Source of the DNA: Entonaema liquescens
Lineage: Eukaryota > Ascomycota > Sordariomycetes > Xylariales > Xylariaceae
Length of the DNA: 64,000 nt
NCBI GenBank assembly: GCA_902805475.1
Contig: CADCSX010000005.1
Coordinates: 3,235,501-3,299,500 of the forward strand
Reading direction: 5' to 3'
The notes under the pieces are model-generated. The model was given only the letters and a program-made list of their open reading frames with translations, searched no databases and was not told the origin of the DNA. How positions within the stretch are numbered: the stretch's first letter is position 1; each line of letters opens with the position of its first letter. Of this stretch, positions 33,679 through 44,806 are shown one piece after another. The translations under genes and the position numbers were made by a program.

Positions 33679-34567
33679 ATCTTGTTCTCTTTCTCTCTTA
33701 AAGCGATCTTATTTGTATACTGTAGGGGGGATAATACAGTTGTATTGAGTCAATCAGGGAACTAGTTAAGCCTAATGGACTGGACGATAAGTCAGGCTCA
33801 ATTTACAGTAGGATCAAGTTTAACTAAATAATATCAAGACATCAAGACGATGGCAAGCTCCGAAGACGAGATCGGAGCTTCGTGACCTAGGTCTTTGTTA
33901 GGTAAGCAGATCACAGGCGAGGTCATCGCTTGATATCCGAGCATCCCTTTGTATGTACAAAGCTTGGGTCTAGAAAAACGTTTCCTAGCTAGGGAGCTCC
34001 TTGCGGTTCACCCCCAAGATCTTTGAAACCAGCCCAGCCGCAGCCCACTTGGGCTACAGCGTCATGCCACTAGGTTACCGGTAACTAGGGTCCCGGAAAA
34101 AAAGAACTCGATGGGAATAAGAACATGAGAAAAACTTACGTTTCTCCAAGGACTGTGGCGGCGCTGCTTAAGGGAATGGTTCTGTAGCTTGTCATATGAT
34201 GTATTTGAGAAGTATTAATCGCATGACGGCAGATTGCGGGGTTTAATTACCTGTGCACCCTTCTATGCTAATTGCTGATTGATAATTGCTAATTGATAAT
34301 TGCTAATTGTACAGGTACCTGGGTTAATACTAATTTATAGAACTCAATGAGGGGTAGATAGGGCTTGCGATCAGGACCTAATTGGTTCATAGTCCCCCAA
34401 TCCACAATGCCGGCGTCTTCCGTATCTTAACGCTAACAATCGGCCCCACTACCTTATTTCATCCCTTATATCCTCCCCCCTTTTCCGTGCTTCCCCCGTG
34501 TCTTACCCGACCACCCTCCGTATTTCCTTTTCCCATCCCCAATGCTCTCTCATGGCACGAATGGTCT
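33679..34567. other. Intergenic with AT-rich tandem repeat
   Basis: About 0.9 kb between two minus-strand genes. It contains three 14-bp units of the GATAATTGCTAATT type at 34267-34308 and a CT-rich run at 34450-34540. No gene is seen. Confidence 0.5.
34267..34308. repeat. 14-bp tandem repeat, three units
   Basis: GATAATTGCTAATT is perfectly repeated at 34281-34294 and 34295-34308; a variant unit (GCTAATTGCTGATT) precedes it. Confidence 0.75.
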
Positions 34568-35488
34568 TCAAATACGGTATAGCTGTAGGTGCTTCTCCGT
34601 AGTAGGGCTATGTACGAGCTGGCGTGCACGCATGGTTTGGGACCAAGGAACCCACGGCGCATTCTCGTCATCCTCGTCTTCCGCTGATGTCGGCATTCGT
34701 GCAGGACTGGATGAGTAATTGGTGTGTACCCATGGTGCATCTTCTTCACTTGACCTTTTGCGCTTCTTTGTAGATTCCTTCTTGATCTCCTTCTTGTATC
34801 CCTTGTCTATATGCTTATCCGTATCAGATTCACTGCTAGCTGTGACCTTCGTGTCGTTGTTGCCGTAATAAAATTCCCGGTTAACTTCTTTTCCTTCAAT
34901 CATTCGGCTAATCATGTGATCTTTGAGATATCCGGGCATTCGCGCGTAGCATGGTTCGGGATCATCAACCGGACGCGTTTGAGTCCACACGTCAATGGCT
35001 GTTGCTAGCTTTCCCTGTTGCTGGCTCATCTCTGCATCAGAGCGACCCAGGATATGCGTGATTTCATTGTAAAGAGTACGTGCGTGGATTAGCTCCTTTA
35101 GAAGATGGGGGAATCGACCGTCAGGTACAATTTCAGTCCAGTCGTGCTCTTTACGCGCTGATTCCAGAATGGCGTCAATAGGGAAGCGGCTCTGGTCGGT
35201 AGAAGTAGGACGGGTTCGCTGAAAGGTGGTAGCAATAATGTTGGCGTCATCCATGATAGCTGCCAGTACGGCATCGACCTTATCTTCCTCAAGGGAAGGA
35301 GCCGGCGCTTCAATAGCCCATTTGACTCGGACCCAATCTTGCTTGACCTTGAAGATCTTGTGGCCTTCTTGGAATACAAATCCGTGACGAGGAAGAATAT
35401 CTTCTAACTTGGTATCATACCAGTTAGTAAGTGGCTCCCACGGAGCGAGCGGTATTCCTGGCTCCATGCTGATTTCGTTGTCTGCCAC
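34568..35488 (-). CDS. Hypothetical protein, 306 aa, mixed-charge C-terminus
   Basis: This is a single-exon frame from ATG 35488 to the stop at 34568-34570. The family is not recognised. Residues 1-200 look folded, with motifs such as 'PWEPLTNWYDTKLEDILPRH', 'WVRVKW', 'LLKELIHARTLYNEI' and 'YARMPGYLKDHMISRMIEGK', and are mainly helical. Residues 210-245 are strongly charged with a lysine-rich run (K-K-E-I-K-K-E-S-T-K-K-R-K-R) that can serve as a nuclear signal. After it the sequence repeats a short phrase: E-E-D-A-P-W-V and D-E-N-A-P-W-V, 35 residues apart. No signal peptide or membrane segment is visible. The coding frame is clean and uses the same codon style as its neighbours. A nuclear role is possible but is only an inference. 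Confidence 0.6.
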   Translation of the reverse strand: MADNEISMEPGIPLAPWEPLTNWYDTKLEDILPRHGFVFQEGHKIFKVKQDWVRVKWAIEAPAPSLEEDKVDAVLAAIMDDANIIATTFQRTRPTSTDQSRFPIDAILESARKEHDWTEIVPDGRFPHLLKELIHARTLYNEITHILGRSDAEMSQQQGKLATAIDVWTQTRPVDDPEPCYARMPGYLKDHMISRMIEGKEVNREFYYGNNDTKVTASSESDTDKHIDKGYKKEIKKESTKKRKRSSEEDAPWVHTNYSSSPARMPTSAEDEDDENAPWVPWSQTMRARQLVHSPTTEKHLQLYRI

Positions 35489-35693
35489 TGGTGAAATTGT
35501 AGTTGTGAGAATGTCGGGGATGTAGTGGTTGTTGTTATAGAAAGGACACTAGAAATTTAATCATGCTCCAAAAATTCACAAGCTGGGGGGCAGCTCGAAA
35601 GAGTGTCTCTATTTCACTGGTGCACAGATAACAATTCCAAACAACCATATTATTAGGAAATAACGATCACAATCATCTCGTTTTAACAATTAC

Positions 35694-35930
35694 ATGACTT
35701 CCTCACACTTCGATCACAAGAAGCGCATAATTAAACGGCTCTCGGTGCTACAAAAGTTAAAGAAGTTGCGACTTGGTCCACTGAGGACCGAAGGTTCCGT
35801 TTTCCCGGCTTCACATCCAATGACGGCCTCGTATCTCGCTTCGTTTCTCTCCCTCACCTTCCTAGGTTACATGTATCTTGTGGATCGAATTGTAAGGAGA
35901 GCCACTGTAGTCAGAGCCGCCAGTAGCTAG
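35694..35930 (+). CDS. Possible small membrane protein, 78 aa
   Basis: The frame from ATG 35694 has a basic N-terminal half (K-K-R-I-I-K-R-L, then L-Q-K-L-K-K-L-R) and one hydrophobic segment near residues 47-63 ('YLASFLSLTFLGYMYLV'). That pattern fits a small single-pass or mitochondrial membrane protein, and the start lies about 205 bp from the divergent gene at 35488. Nothing is recognisable by name and chance cannot be excluded. Confidence 0.3.
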   Translation: MTSSHFDHKKRIIKRLSVLQKLKKLRLGPLRTEGSVFPASHPMTASYLASFLSLTFLGYMYLVDRIVRRATVVRAASS

Positions 35931-37605
35931 GTACAACAACGACCGCAGGCAGTGACTCTACTCTTTATCCGTCAGCATGATATTAACCATCTGTTAATGA
36001 ATCCCATTTATTCGATACCCAATCATTGGGTGGTGGCAGAGGAAGATTCTCGACCTCGTTAACACTAAACTCTTTTGGGGAGGCACAGTGACTTTCCACT
36101 TTTACTTGAATGCGAGAACAGATTCTACTTATCAACCTGTATTCTTACGATTAAACTATTAAACTACTCATAGTATATGGGCTAGATTATTACTTAGACT
36201 TCTTAAGCGCCTTTCAGTTTTAGAAAGACCTTTCTACGTAACCCAAGTGAACACGGGGACGTAAGTACCTAGACCAGATACATAGGGTAATAAGATGACT
36301 GTTGTCTCTCAACCTATATATAGCCTATCTTCTACCTTTTCTCACAGGACAGTAAGGCTGCAACATATTATCTGATATCTGAGATTATTGATATATTGTA
36401 TCAACATCCTGTGGGATATATAAGCCTATACTAAAAGGAGAAGCAACCTGTCTCCTTGGTAAATGATTAGTAAGCACCAGGGGCCCCTTAAGGAGCTCTT
36501 TACAACGCAACAAAGGTGCATAGACTCAATCTCTTTATGTCATATATTGAACTTAAGTTATTTACCCTTGTCCCACTAGGTATGACTATTTGATGGGATG
36601 CTAAGTCTTCTTTCATAGCATATGCGTGTAGCGATCAATATAAAGTTCGGGATTTCTAAGCATAGGTACCGAGGGTATGGGTTGGTATGTAATTAGATGT
36701 CATCTATGATATAATTACGGTAAAATGGTATAGTTTTGATATCCCACTCTTCTATACTATAGGTATAGGCCTATTCCTTAGTAAGACCAAAGAGATACCA
36801 CAGAAATAGTGTAGGTGAGAGTTTTAACTAATCACATATAACGAACAATATATTGTGTCTTGCTGGCAGTGGAGGACACAACCCCATTGCTATAACTCCC
36901 TACCCATTCATGATACACTCCACTTGCTGAAAGTTCTTCCATAGACATGTTATATTATCCTACCCTGGTATTCATGTCTTTCAACTTCTCCTATAAGGTG
37001 ACAGTTTACCTGAAGCTACTCATGCACACTCTTACTCTTTACAAAACGACTACTACCGCATTAAGAAGTGGAATAAGAAGATGGGGAAATAGTTTCTAAC
37101 TTAACTACTTAGATACCGGAGGTCATGGCTCTAGATACTGAAAGTATCATTTGCTTTAGATGTTCTGTCGAGCACCTCGAGATATCCTTCAAATTTTTAA
37201 ATCATCTAACCCACATAAACTCGGAACTCCGCTCTCAGTGAATTCATAGCATTCAAAGGGGTCGGATGGCTTACTCTACTTTGTAGACTATTCTTATGCA
37301 ATATCGGAAAGAATAATAATTGGCTCGTGATCAATGCATTTCCGATTCTTTGCGGCTGACCGGCGGGAACTGGTTCCCCTCTTTACACACGTGTGCCTGT
37401 CATACCGTTCTAGCTGCAGCTTAGAATAAGAAGCGGGAAGAAACTTCCCTCGGTTGAGCAATTTTAGATATAATAAAGCTGTCTTCCTGGCGTTATGTTG
37501 TTAAGCTTTGGTAGAGAGGCCCTCCTACTAGGTATACAATCAAGTCCCACGCCGAAAGATTAAGTGCGGCGGTTTCATGTTGCCAATCAGGCTACATAGT
37601 CTACT
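35931..37605. other. AT-rich gene-free stretch
   Basis: About 1.7 kb of AT-rich DNA with many TATA/TAAT words, stops in all frames and no repeat units I could recognise. It may be old RIP-affected sequence. Confidence 0.45.
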
Positions 37606-39772
37606 ATGGTTGAACCACTGCAAAGCACGTTGCAGCAGCTGTCTACTACACTAACAGAATTAAACGCAGTCTTAAGAGTGCAACGTTATCAGAACAGAGC
37701 CGATGTCGAGACCAATACCGAGAGCACCCCTCCTAGCCAGATTTCTCCAGAATTGCGTCAGTGGCTTGAAAATCACACTCTCACGGCGGATCGTTTACGC
37801 AAAGTACAAGACCACTTTCTCAGAATATTCACACTGTCACAACCTTTTCGAAGTAGTATCGCAAGGAGATATAAGGATGTCAAGATTCAGTTTGGGCCTA
37901 AGGCTATCTGTGTCGGCGATTTGGATGAGCGCGAAGAAGAGTTTTGGATTCAGAAGGTCAAGGAGGACTGGCCGAAGGAGATTGGAATCCATACCGTCCC
38001 TGATTGTTGCGAATGGGGAGGCTTTCTCTACGGCGAACTTCACTATACATGTTACTCGGGGTACAGGCTGGAGTGCAGAGTGGCTGGGGATACGGTGAGC
38101 ACTCAGGGTTATATCTTGCAATCCGGTCGAAGCTGATCAAATATGAAGTCCCACGACTTAGCTATGGGAAGGATCTAGTAAGTGTTCTTCTGTTATACCT
38201 AAGACATACGCTGGGGAGCATATGTTATTGACTTTGCATACCGCAGCATGGCATCCGCCAAAAATAGCACCTTCGTTGACCTATGGACGATTGCATTATT
38301 TAATAATTGGCTTATGGAACAAAACGATAGCACTGATAATACTCAGCGCGAATCTTTTATATGGGACTTCGCAGGGCCGGTAGAGTCGTCTTTCTTTAAT
38401 ATCGGTATTTGCTCCGACTCAGAATCATTCTCCCTGACGTACCATTCTCGGTACTGTTGCCCGGGACGCCTTTCAAGTATCGTTGACGGTACCGGAATTC
38501 GCATTGATAGGCAGCAAGCGATATTACGTCTGATGACTCGTCTTGGAGATCGCATAGACCCCTTCCGGAAACATAGCACGGAGTTTCACGAGCGCAGGTT
38601 TTCATTAACCCTTGTCATATCGAGAGATTTCAGCGCACTTCCGTACATGTTACTCGTGATCCTCGATGACTACGAGAAACCGTCCTTGCCTGACAGAAGA
38701 ACATTTCAAGAGAATGGGATAACACCAGGTAGGGAGGCTTTGGGGGTTTCGCAATTCCAATTAATGATTGCAGTTCTTACTACACGTTGGGAGAAGAGTT
38801 GGGAGGAAACATTACGCCTGATTGAAGGAACAGTCAGCCTCAAGGTATGTTCAGCTGCTAGAGCAGGCATTCTTCCTAAGATAGCTAAAATCGTGGGACA
38901 GTTGAACGACACACTGAATGAGAACTTCTGGGAGGGCCTGATGTTCGATAACTCGTTTGAGCTGTTGACACACTATTTCAGTGTACTTCAATTACTTCGC
39001 ATTGTAGCTGAGTGGGTTGAAGAAAGTGTGACTGATCTGCAGTATCTACGCACTGATTGGACACGAAAGGCACACATATTGAAATCAATGATCGATACTG
39101 ATGAACTAGCTCATATCGAAGATAACTGGGACACTATTGTCTCCAGTATGGAACTGCGAGCGAGGAAGCTTTTAGTCCGCATCGCCAACAAAGCAGAGGA
39201 GATAAAAAGTCTTAGAGATGGAGTAAGTGGCTCGTGGGATAATTGGTATGCTATTGCTCCATCACTAATGCCTTATCGGCAGCTACTCAACGCGTCTTCG
39301 TTGCGCGGATCTAGTAAAGGGGTCGCTCTTAATCGGGCGATATATGTATTTACTGTAGTCACTGTGATTTTCACCCCCTTGGGATTCGTGTCGGTAAGTA
39401 ACAAACATCCATTCCTTTTACCACCTGCTGAATAATGAGGACTAGGCACTATGGGCCTTGCCTATACTGAATCCTCCTGATGTTGGTAACGGGCGACCAT
39501 TATCTGCGTTCATAAGTACTTTTGTTCTTATACCGCTGTCCACCTATGCTATCGCGCTCTCCATCGCTCATTATCTATGTTCGGAGACCCTCCCGCCGTC
39601 GCTACCTTCGGAACGTTTGAAAAGAGAGCTGGCTGGCTTTATAAAATACTGGAGGAATCAACTTAGGGGAAGTACATACTTGTTGGCGAAGATTCGCGAG
39701 GTGGTGATGACTGGTATTCGTGAACGTATGCCTCGTCGTCGTTTGACCCGTTCTGCGACACGTTCAGTGTAA
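37606..39772 (+). CDS. CorA-like two-TM membrane protein, fungal-specific type
   Basis: My model is exons 37606-38094, 38149-38177, 38247-39393 and 39446-39772, giving 663 aa with all phases consistent. The N-terminal 165 residues are helical and lack a known domain. A large middle part (about 175-540) has long amphipathic helices ending in 'ELRARKLLVRIANKAEEIKS'. Two C-terminal hydrophobic helices follow: 'RAIYVFTVVTVIFTPLGFVS' and 'FISTFVLIPLSTYAIALS'. Long helical cytoplasmic domain plus two terminal TM helices is the CorA plan. The G-M-N motif of true Mg2+ channels is absent; the loop reads A-L-P-I-L-N-P-P-D, so ion transport is unproven. The 38095-38260 junction is uncertain. Another reading, with up to three missing bases, would give Y-E-V-P-R-L-S-Y-G-K-D-L then W-H-P-P-K-N-S-T-F-V, which looks more natural. 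The last intron (39394-39445) is solid. Confidence 0.6.
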
Positions 39773-40270
39773 GGTGAAGGATCGGAGTAGCGTTGGTTTT
39801 CCCTCTCGCGCCATTTAGAATCCGAAACAATGTTTTGCTTATACCTAATCCGGTGAGAGATGTTGTGATAGGAGCAGACCCGAAAAACTTGTATAACTGC
39901 TCGTCAAAAAACTCAGCCCTGTTAGCAACTGCACATCTAAACCTGGTTTGAGGTTGACTATATTTAGCCTTTATGTGTGTGATTATACATACGAAGCTAT
40001 TAACTCCGCCCGGCCTATTATCAACGGCGTAATCTCGTAGTTCTGCACGAGGATGGGTCCGGAACATATTGTTGAATGATTAACTAGGGAATCGATCAGC
40101 AAATACTCGAGTGATATGAACATGGGTAAATTAGACATATATACCTTAACCATAGCATTTTTTTATAAGTATGAGGCTTGCTATACTATCAGGGACTAGG
40201 GAGAGCGATGTCCCATTTCTAGTTGTAGGGTGAGAGATATAACGTGCACAATCGACATAACTCAATCGGC
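39773..40270. other. Intergenic, CorA-like to AA9
   Basis: About 0.5 kb. No gene or clear element is seen. Confidence 0.5.
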
Positions 40271-41074
40271 ATGATGCTCTCTGATACGATCCTTTACGGC
40301 CTGGCCCTTCTCGCCAGCAACGCACCGACTGCGCTTGGCCACTGGACTTATAGCCGATTGATCGTGAACGATGAAGTCATTGGAGAGCCATGGCAGTATA
40401 TCCGACACCACAATAACTCAAACGCACCATTGACGAACGTAAACTCAACCGACTTCCGGTGCAACGTTGATGCCGAGCCAGCTGAGACTTACACTGTGCG
40501 CGCCGGCGACGAGCTGGGCTTTGAGATCAATGAGCACTTTGGACACCCGGGAATCCAGCAGGTGTATCTATCCAGAGCGCCGGAAGGTGTCGCGGCTACT
40601 GACTACGACGGGTCAGGTGGCTGGGCTAGGATTTACTCGCTTACATCGTCACCCACGAACTCTACCAACTCCTCGTCTACTAACGGCGACGACGGGGAAG
40701 TTCTCACGTGGGCCACGCATAACATCCAAACTTTCCGATTTGCGTTACCGGCTTCGACTCCGCCAGGTGAATATCTTCTACGGGCCGAGGGATTGGCACT
40801 ACATGCAGCGCATAAATGGGCTTCCGCTCAATTCTACGTGTCGTGCGCGCAGATCAAGATTGTAGCGGGGGAGGAAAATGTGAGCAATCTGGACGCGGGC
40901 GTAAGGGAGGAAGAAGATCTTGGTCCGCTGGTTAAGATCCCCGGCGTATACAGGGGGAATGAGCCGGGGGTGCTGATCCCGGTCTTCTGGTCTTTCTTGA
41001 CGAATTATACGGCTCCTGGCCCGGCTCTATGGCCGAAGGGTACGCAGGAACAGCATGTGGTTGAACAACTTTAG
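40271..41074 (+). CDS. AA9 lytic polysaccharide monooxygenase, no CBM
   Basis: This is a single exon of 267 aa from ATG 40271, the first ATG in frame; upstream there is only a GTG. The signal peptide 'MMLSDTILYGLALLASNAP' ends T-A-L-G before H24, so the mature protein begins His-Trp-Thr-Tyr, giving the N-terminal His of the copper brace. The second His is in G-H-P-G-I-Q-Q-V-Y-L and the axial Tyr in Q-F-Y-V-S-C-A-Q-I. Cys pairs are expected between the D-F-R-C region and Y-V-S-C. The 'LLRAEGLALHAA' block is the AA9 core strand. The C-terminal 'NYTAPGPALWPKG' is also typical. AA9 enzymes cleave cellulose or hemicellulose oxidatively outside the cell with copper and a peroxide or O2 co-substrate. 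There is no carbohydrate-binding module. A Ser/Thr/Asn-rich loop with several potential N-glycosylation sites is inserted before the strand 'DDGEVLTWATHN'. Confidence 0.92.
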   Translation: MMLSDTILYGLALLASNAPTALGHWTYSRLIVNDEVIGEPWQYIRHHNNSNAPLTNVNSTDFRCNVDAEPAETYTVRAGDELGFEINEHFGHPGIQQVYLSRAPEGVAATDYDGSGGWARIYSLTSSPTNSTNSSSTNGDDGEVLTWATHNIQTFRFALPASTPPGEYLLRAEGLALHAAHKWASAQFYVSCAQIKIVAGEENVSNLDAGVREEEDLGPLVKIPGVYRGNEPGVLIPVFWSFLTNYTAPGPALWPKGTQEQHVVEQL

Positions 41075-41764
41075 GGAATTATATTCCCACTAGACTATAT
41101 CAGGATGTTGAAGACTTCATGTTGGGGACAAGACTGTAAATTAGACCAGCTACAGCGCGTGGGGGCGGGGGATATCTAGAGGGGTTCAGGCTTGCCAGGA
41201 GAATATACGAAAATAAAAAAGAGACGTATTAAAGAATGCTTCATTGCGATGAATAAATGAATGTCACATACATAATACTATCCCATATATCGTGATCTCT
41301 CTTATATAACATATCATAAAGATGAGTATAAAAGATAAGATGATGCTACACTGTCACACCCTTTGGCTATAGTTTTAGTCCCGAATTAGACACAAAATTC
41401 CTAGGCACCGTTACTTTTCGGACGGCTCCGAAATTCGGGGCCCCGACTACGCTATCGCAAGACTATTAGGTATAATTTACCGAGGCAGGTTTAAAGCCTT
41501 CGGGTACAAGCGCGCGGGCGGAGATATACCAAGACCGCGGATGGGTTTGAGGGCAATTGCATAACAAACGTCATTCGTAAATGTAAATACCCTTCTTCCC
41601 GAGAGGGGGAACTCTAAAATCGTAATCTAGTCTTATGTTATTCTGGCTTTTCCGTCGTTGAATGTGTTTATATATACCCCGCTACCAGACGATACTGACT
41701 CAACATTATAGCACTTGTTGTATCAAGGTGAACGAAACATTTGGTTATTGCTAAGTAGTTCAAA
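41075..41764. other. Intergenic, AA9 to GGT-like
   Basis: About 0.7 kb of mixed AT content. No gene is seen. Confidence 0.5.
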
Positions 41765-43770
41765 ATGCCTCTCACTACGCCGTCGTTATTCCCTCCGGAA
41801 TCACATGTGTTCTCCAAGTTCCCGAGTCGTCGGAGTGTAGTCCATAGTACCAAAGGAATTGTGTCGTGTACACAACCCCTCGCGGCAAAATGCGGTATCG
41901 AGGTTTTGGAAGCTGGTGGTAATGCTGCCGTATGTACCTAACAAAAATCTTGGTGCCAAGAAGATACTCACATATCTTTTAGGATGCAGCTGTGGCCGTT
42001 GGTAAGTTTTCATAAGTGCCTACAGTGTAGAATAAATCATTAATGAAGTCCCGTAGCTGCTGGGCTCAACATGACGGAGCCGTGCTCAACAGGCATAGGC
42101 GGCGACATGTTCTGCCTATTTTACGACGCCAAGACTAACAAGATATCGGCTATGAACGGCTCGGGTCGCGCGGGTAACAAGTGCACCCTCGAGACGATCC
42201 GCAAGTCGCTAGGTCTGAAAGACGGCGAGTATGGTAAAATTCCTATGAGTAGCGTGCATGCGGTTTCCGTGCCCGGCGCTGCGGCGGGGTGGTATGATAC
42301 AGTCGAGCGTTTTGGTAGCGGGAAGTTGTCTTTAGAGCAGGTCCTAGCACCAGCCATCGAACTTGGCGAGAAAGGCTTCCCCGTCTCGGAAGGAGTTGCG
42401 TATTTTGTAAGCAACCGTATATCCAATTCTATACTAGAACCAGGTCAGACTAAAACTCAGAAATAATTGTATAGTGGGATAAATCAGAAGCGCAAATAAG
42501 GGGAGCATCCCCTAATGGTGGCGAGATACTGAAGAAAGACCCTAGCGCACAGGACGGCGTACGGGCCCCTCAAGCAGGGGAAATCATGAAGAACCCGAAT
42601 TTGGCTCGGACGTTCCGAGCGTTGGCGACGGAAGGCAAGAAGGGATTCTACGCCGGTCGTGTAGCCTCGGAACTCGTGAAAGTAGTACAGGATCTTGGTG
42701 GATATCTTGAGCTCGATGACCTAACCCACCACCTCGAAACGGGCAGCGAGCCTGTCGAACCTATCTCGCTCAAATTCAGAGGACAGAATGTCCGGGAGCT
42801 ACTCAAAGACAAGATTCTGGGTGGTGGTGAGGGACAGGATATCGGTCTCGAATTATGGGAACACCCGCCCAACGGGCAAGGTATCGTGGCTCTAATGGCA
42901 TTGGGTATTATTCAAGAGCTCGAGGCGGCAGGCAAGATTCCTACATGGAGTCCCGCCGACTTCAACACAGCTCCGTATCTACACGCTATTATTGAAGCCC
43001 TGCGCATTGCTTTCGCCGACGCTAGCTGGTTCGTTACCGACCCTAACGTTACCAAGGTACCTACACCCGGACTGATTTCACAGCCGTACCTGGCGGAACG
43101 CGCCGCGTTATTCAACCCAGATAAGGCATCCCAAGTAGTAGACCACGGATCACCAGCGTTGCAGAGCAGCGACACAGTCTACTTTGCCGTATCCGACTCC
43201 GAAGGCAACGCCATCTCCTTCATCAACAGCAACTACGGCGGCTTCGGGACATGCATCGTGCCCAAGGGCTGCGGATTCACATTGCAAAACCGAGCGGCCA
43301 ACTTCTCGCTCGACGCAGCCCACCCGAACGTATTAGAACCGCGTAAACGCCCTTACCACACCATCATCCCGGCTGCGGTAACGAACCTGCACGACGGCAG
43401 CCTGCATAGCGTATTCGGCGTTATGGGTGGGTTCATGCAGCCCCAGGGGCACGTGCAAGTGCTGCTGGGACAAATCGTAGGTCATCTTAGTCCGCAACAA
43501 GCGCTCGACGCGCCGCGAGTGTGCATCGGCTCGGGGATGAGTCAAGGCGGCAAGGCGGATCTCACCGTATTCGTGGAGGAGGGTATGCCTCAAGACACGG
43601 TAGAGGGACTGCGGAAACTAGGTCATCAAGTTGAGGTTGTGACGGATATGGAAAGGTCTCAGTTCGGCCGTGGCCAGATCATCCGTTGGAGCATTGACCC
43701 TGTTGAGAATGCGGGCGTGTGGTCTGCGGGAAGCGATCCGCGGGGAGATGGCGGGGCGTATCCTTTATAA
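41765..43770 (+). CDS. Gamma-glutamyltransferase-like protein (Ntn hydrolase), intracellular type
   Basis: My model has exons 41765-41929, 41983-42001 (19 nt), 42057-42443 and 42491-43770, total 1851 nt, 616 aa, phases consistent. The precursor reads 'PLAAKCGIEVLEAGGNAADA', then A-A-V-A-V and 'EPCSTGIGGDMFCLFYDA', the standard N-terminal subunit of the GGT family. The likely self-cleavage Thr is in S-D-T-V-Y-F-A-V (codon 43174-43176), followed by 'DSEGNAISFINSNYGGFGT' and 'FGVMGGFMQPQGHVQVL'. No signal peptide or TM segment appears, so the protein is probably cytosolic or peroxisomal rather than the vacuolar GGT. The family splits gamma-glutamyl bonds of glutathione or related acyl amides. 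The intron at 42444-42490 is only 47 nt and its AAG acceptor was chosen because TAAG at 42500 breaks the frame. The loop carrying the Thr differs from classical GGT, so substrates may differ. Confidence 0.85.
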
Positions 43771-44160
43771 TCGCGTATAGAGTCGGATTATAGTGGCCAA
43801 GGAGGACTTATACCATGAGTCTATAAGTGAGGGATATGATAAATGCCTTAAGTATGGAGAAGTCTAGATTTGTGTTACGAGGTGATATTTATACCAAGTT
43901 GACAAAAATTCGTTCTGCCACTGGCCGAGGTGACTGTATTTATTGTACCTATTATCTCAAGGTCTCGTATCCATCCATATACGCTGCCAATTGGTTTCAT
44001 GATATCATATTTCATGCCTTCAACCAACTAAGTGCTACTGCATTAAATGTATACTGACGTCTATATATGCCCAATCAAATCGTACAAAGGTCGTCTCGTT
44101 TTTATTCTCGGGTAGAATTATTACCCTTCGAATACCGCGCTCTTTTTTTTCCTTTCTGAT
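43771..44160. other. Convergent intergenic, GGT-like to glutaredoxin
   Basis: 390 bp of 3'-flanking DNA with no further gene. Confidence 0.5.
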
Positions 44161-44806
44161 CTATTCAGATGCGCCGTCAAGAGGGGCTAGGACACCTTTC
44201 TCTTCGAGCATCTTAGCTAACGAGCCGTCTTGGTGCATCGATACGAGGATATCGCAACCACCAACGAATTCCTTGTCGATGTAGAGTTGGGGGATGGTAG
44301 GCCAGTCCGAAAACTCCTTGATACCTGTTCAAGCTTGTGCGTTAGTCAAAGTTCTCTTTAACCTTTATCGCGTATCCTACTCCCCACTATGCGATATTGG
44401 ACTGGAGAAGAGGAAAAGGAAGAATCGTACCTGATCTGAGCTCGTCATCTTCTAATACGTTGTAGGCGGCGAATTTGTTAGGGTCTACACCCTGAAGACC
44501 GAGAATCTGGATGGAGGCGCGCGAGAAACCGCACTGTGGCGCTTCGGGAGTACCCTTCATAAACAATACGACAGGGGCTGAGGAGACGGCCTTCTGGATC
44601 GCTTGCTTGGTATGATCGGAGAGTAATCGCTGCTGAAAGGCTGTGAGCAACGGTGCTGGTCGACTGCATAGCACCGGCCGGGCGATGGGCCGGGCGGCTT
44701 GTCGGAGGGTCTGTCGCCACGGAAGAAAGTTTTAGTTGACGTTATTTCTACTAGGGAAGTGCGGAAGAAGACGACGTACCGCTGAGAATAATGGTCGCGC
44801 GAACAT
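44161..44806 (-). CDS. GRX5: Mitochondrial monothiol glutaredoxin
   Basis: My model has exon 1 44780-44806 (9 codons), intron 44711-44779, exon 2 44431-44710, intron 44325-44430 and exon 3 44161-44324, 156 aa. The protein is the monothiol glutaredoxin that carries Fe-S clusters in the mitochondrial matrix. The signature C-G-F-S is at residues 69-72 in 'GTPEAPQCGFSRASIQILGL'. Other family blocks are 'VVLFMKGT', 'WPTIPQLYIDKEFVGGCDIL' and a final 'LEEKGVL'. The N-terminal 40 residues are Arg/Ala/Leu-rich without acidic residues ('TLRQAARPIARP'), as expected of a matrix-targeting peptide, and are split by the first intron. ATG 44806 was chosen because only the spliced exon completes this presequence. 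Length and motif match Grx5 well. Confidence 0.95.
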
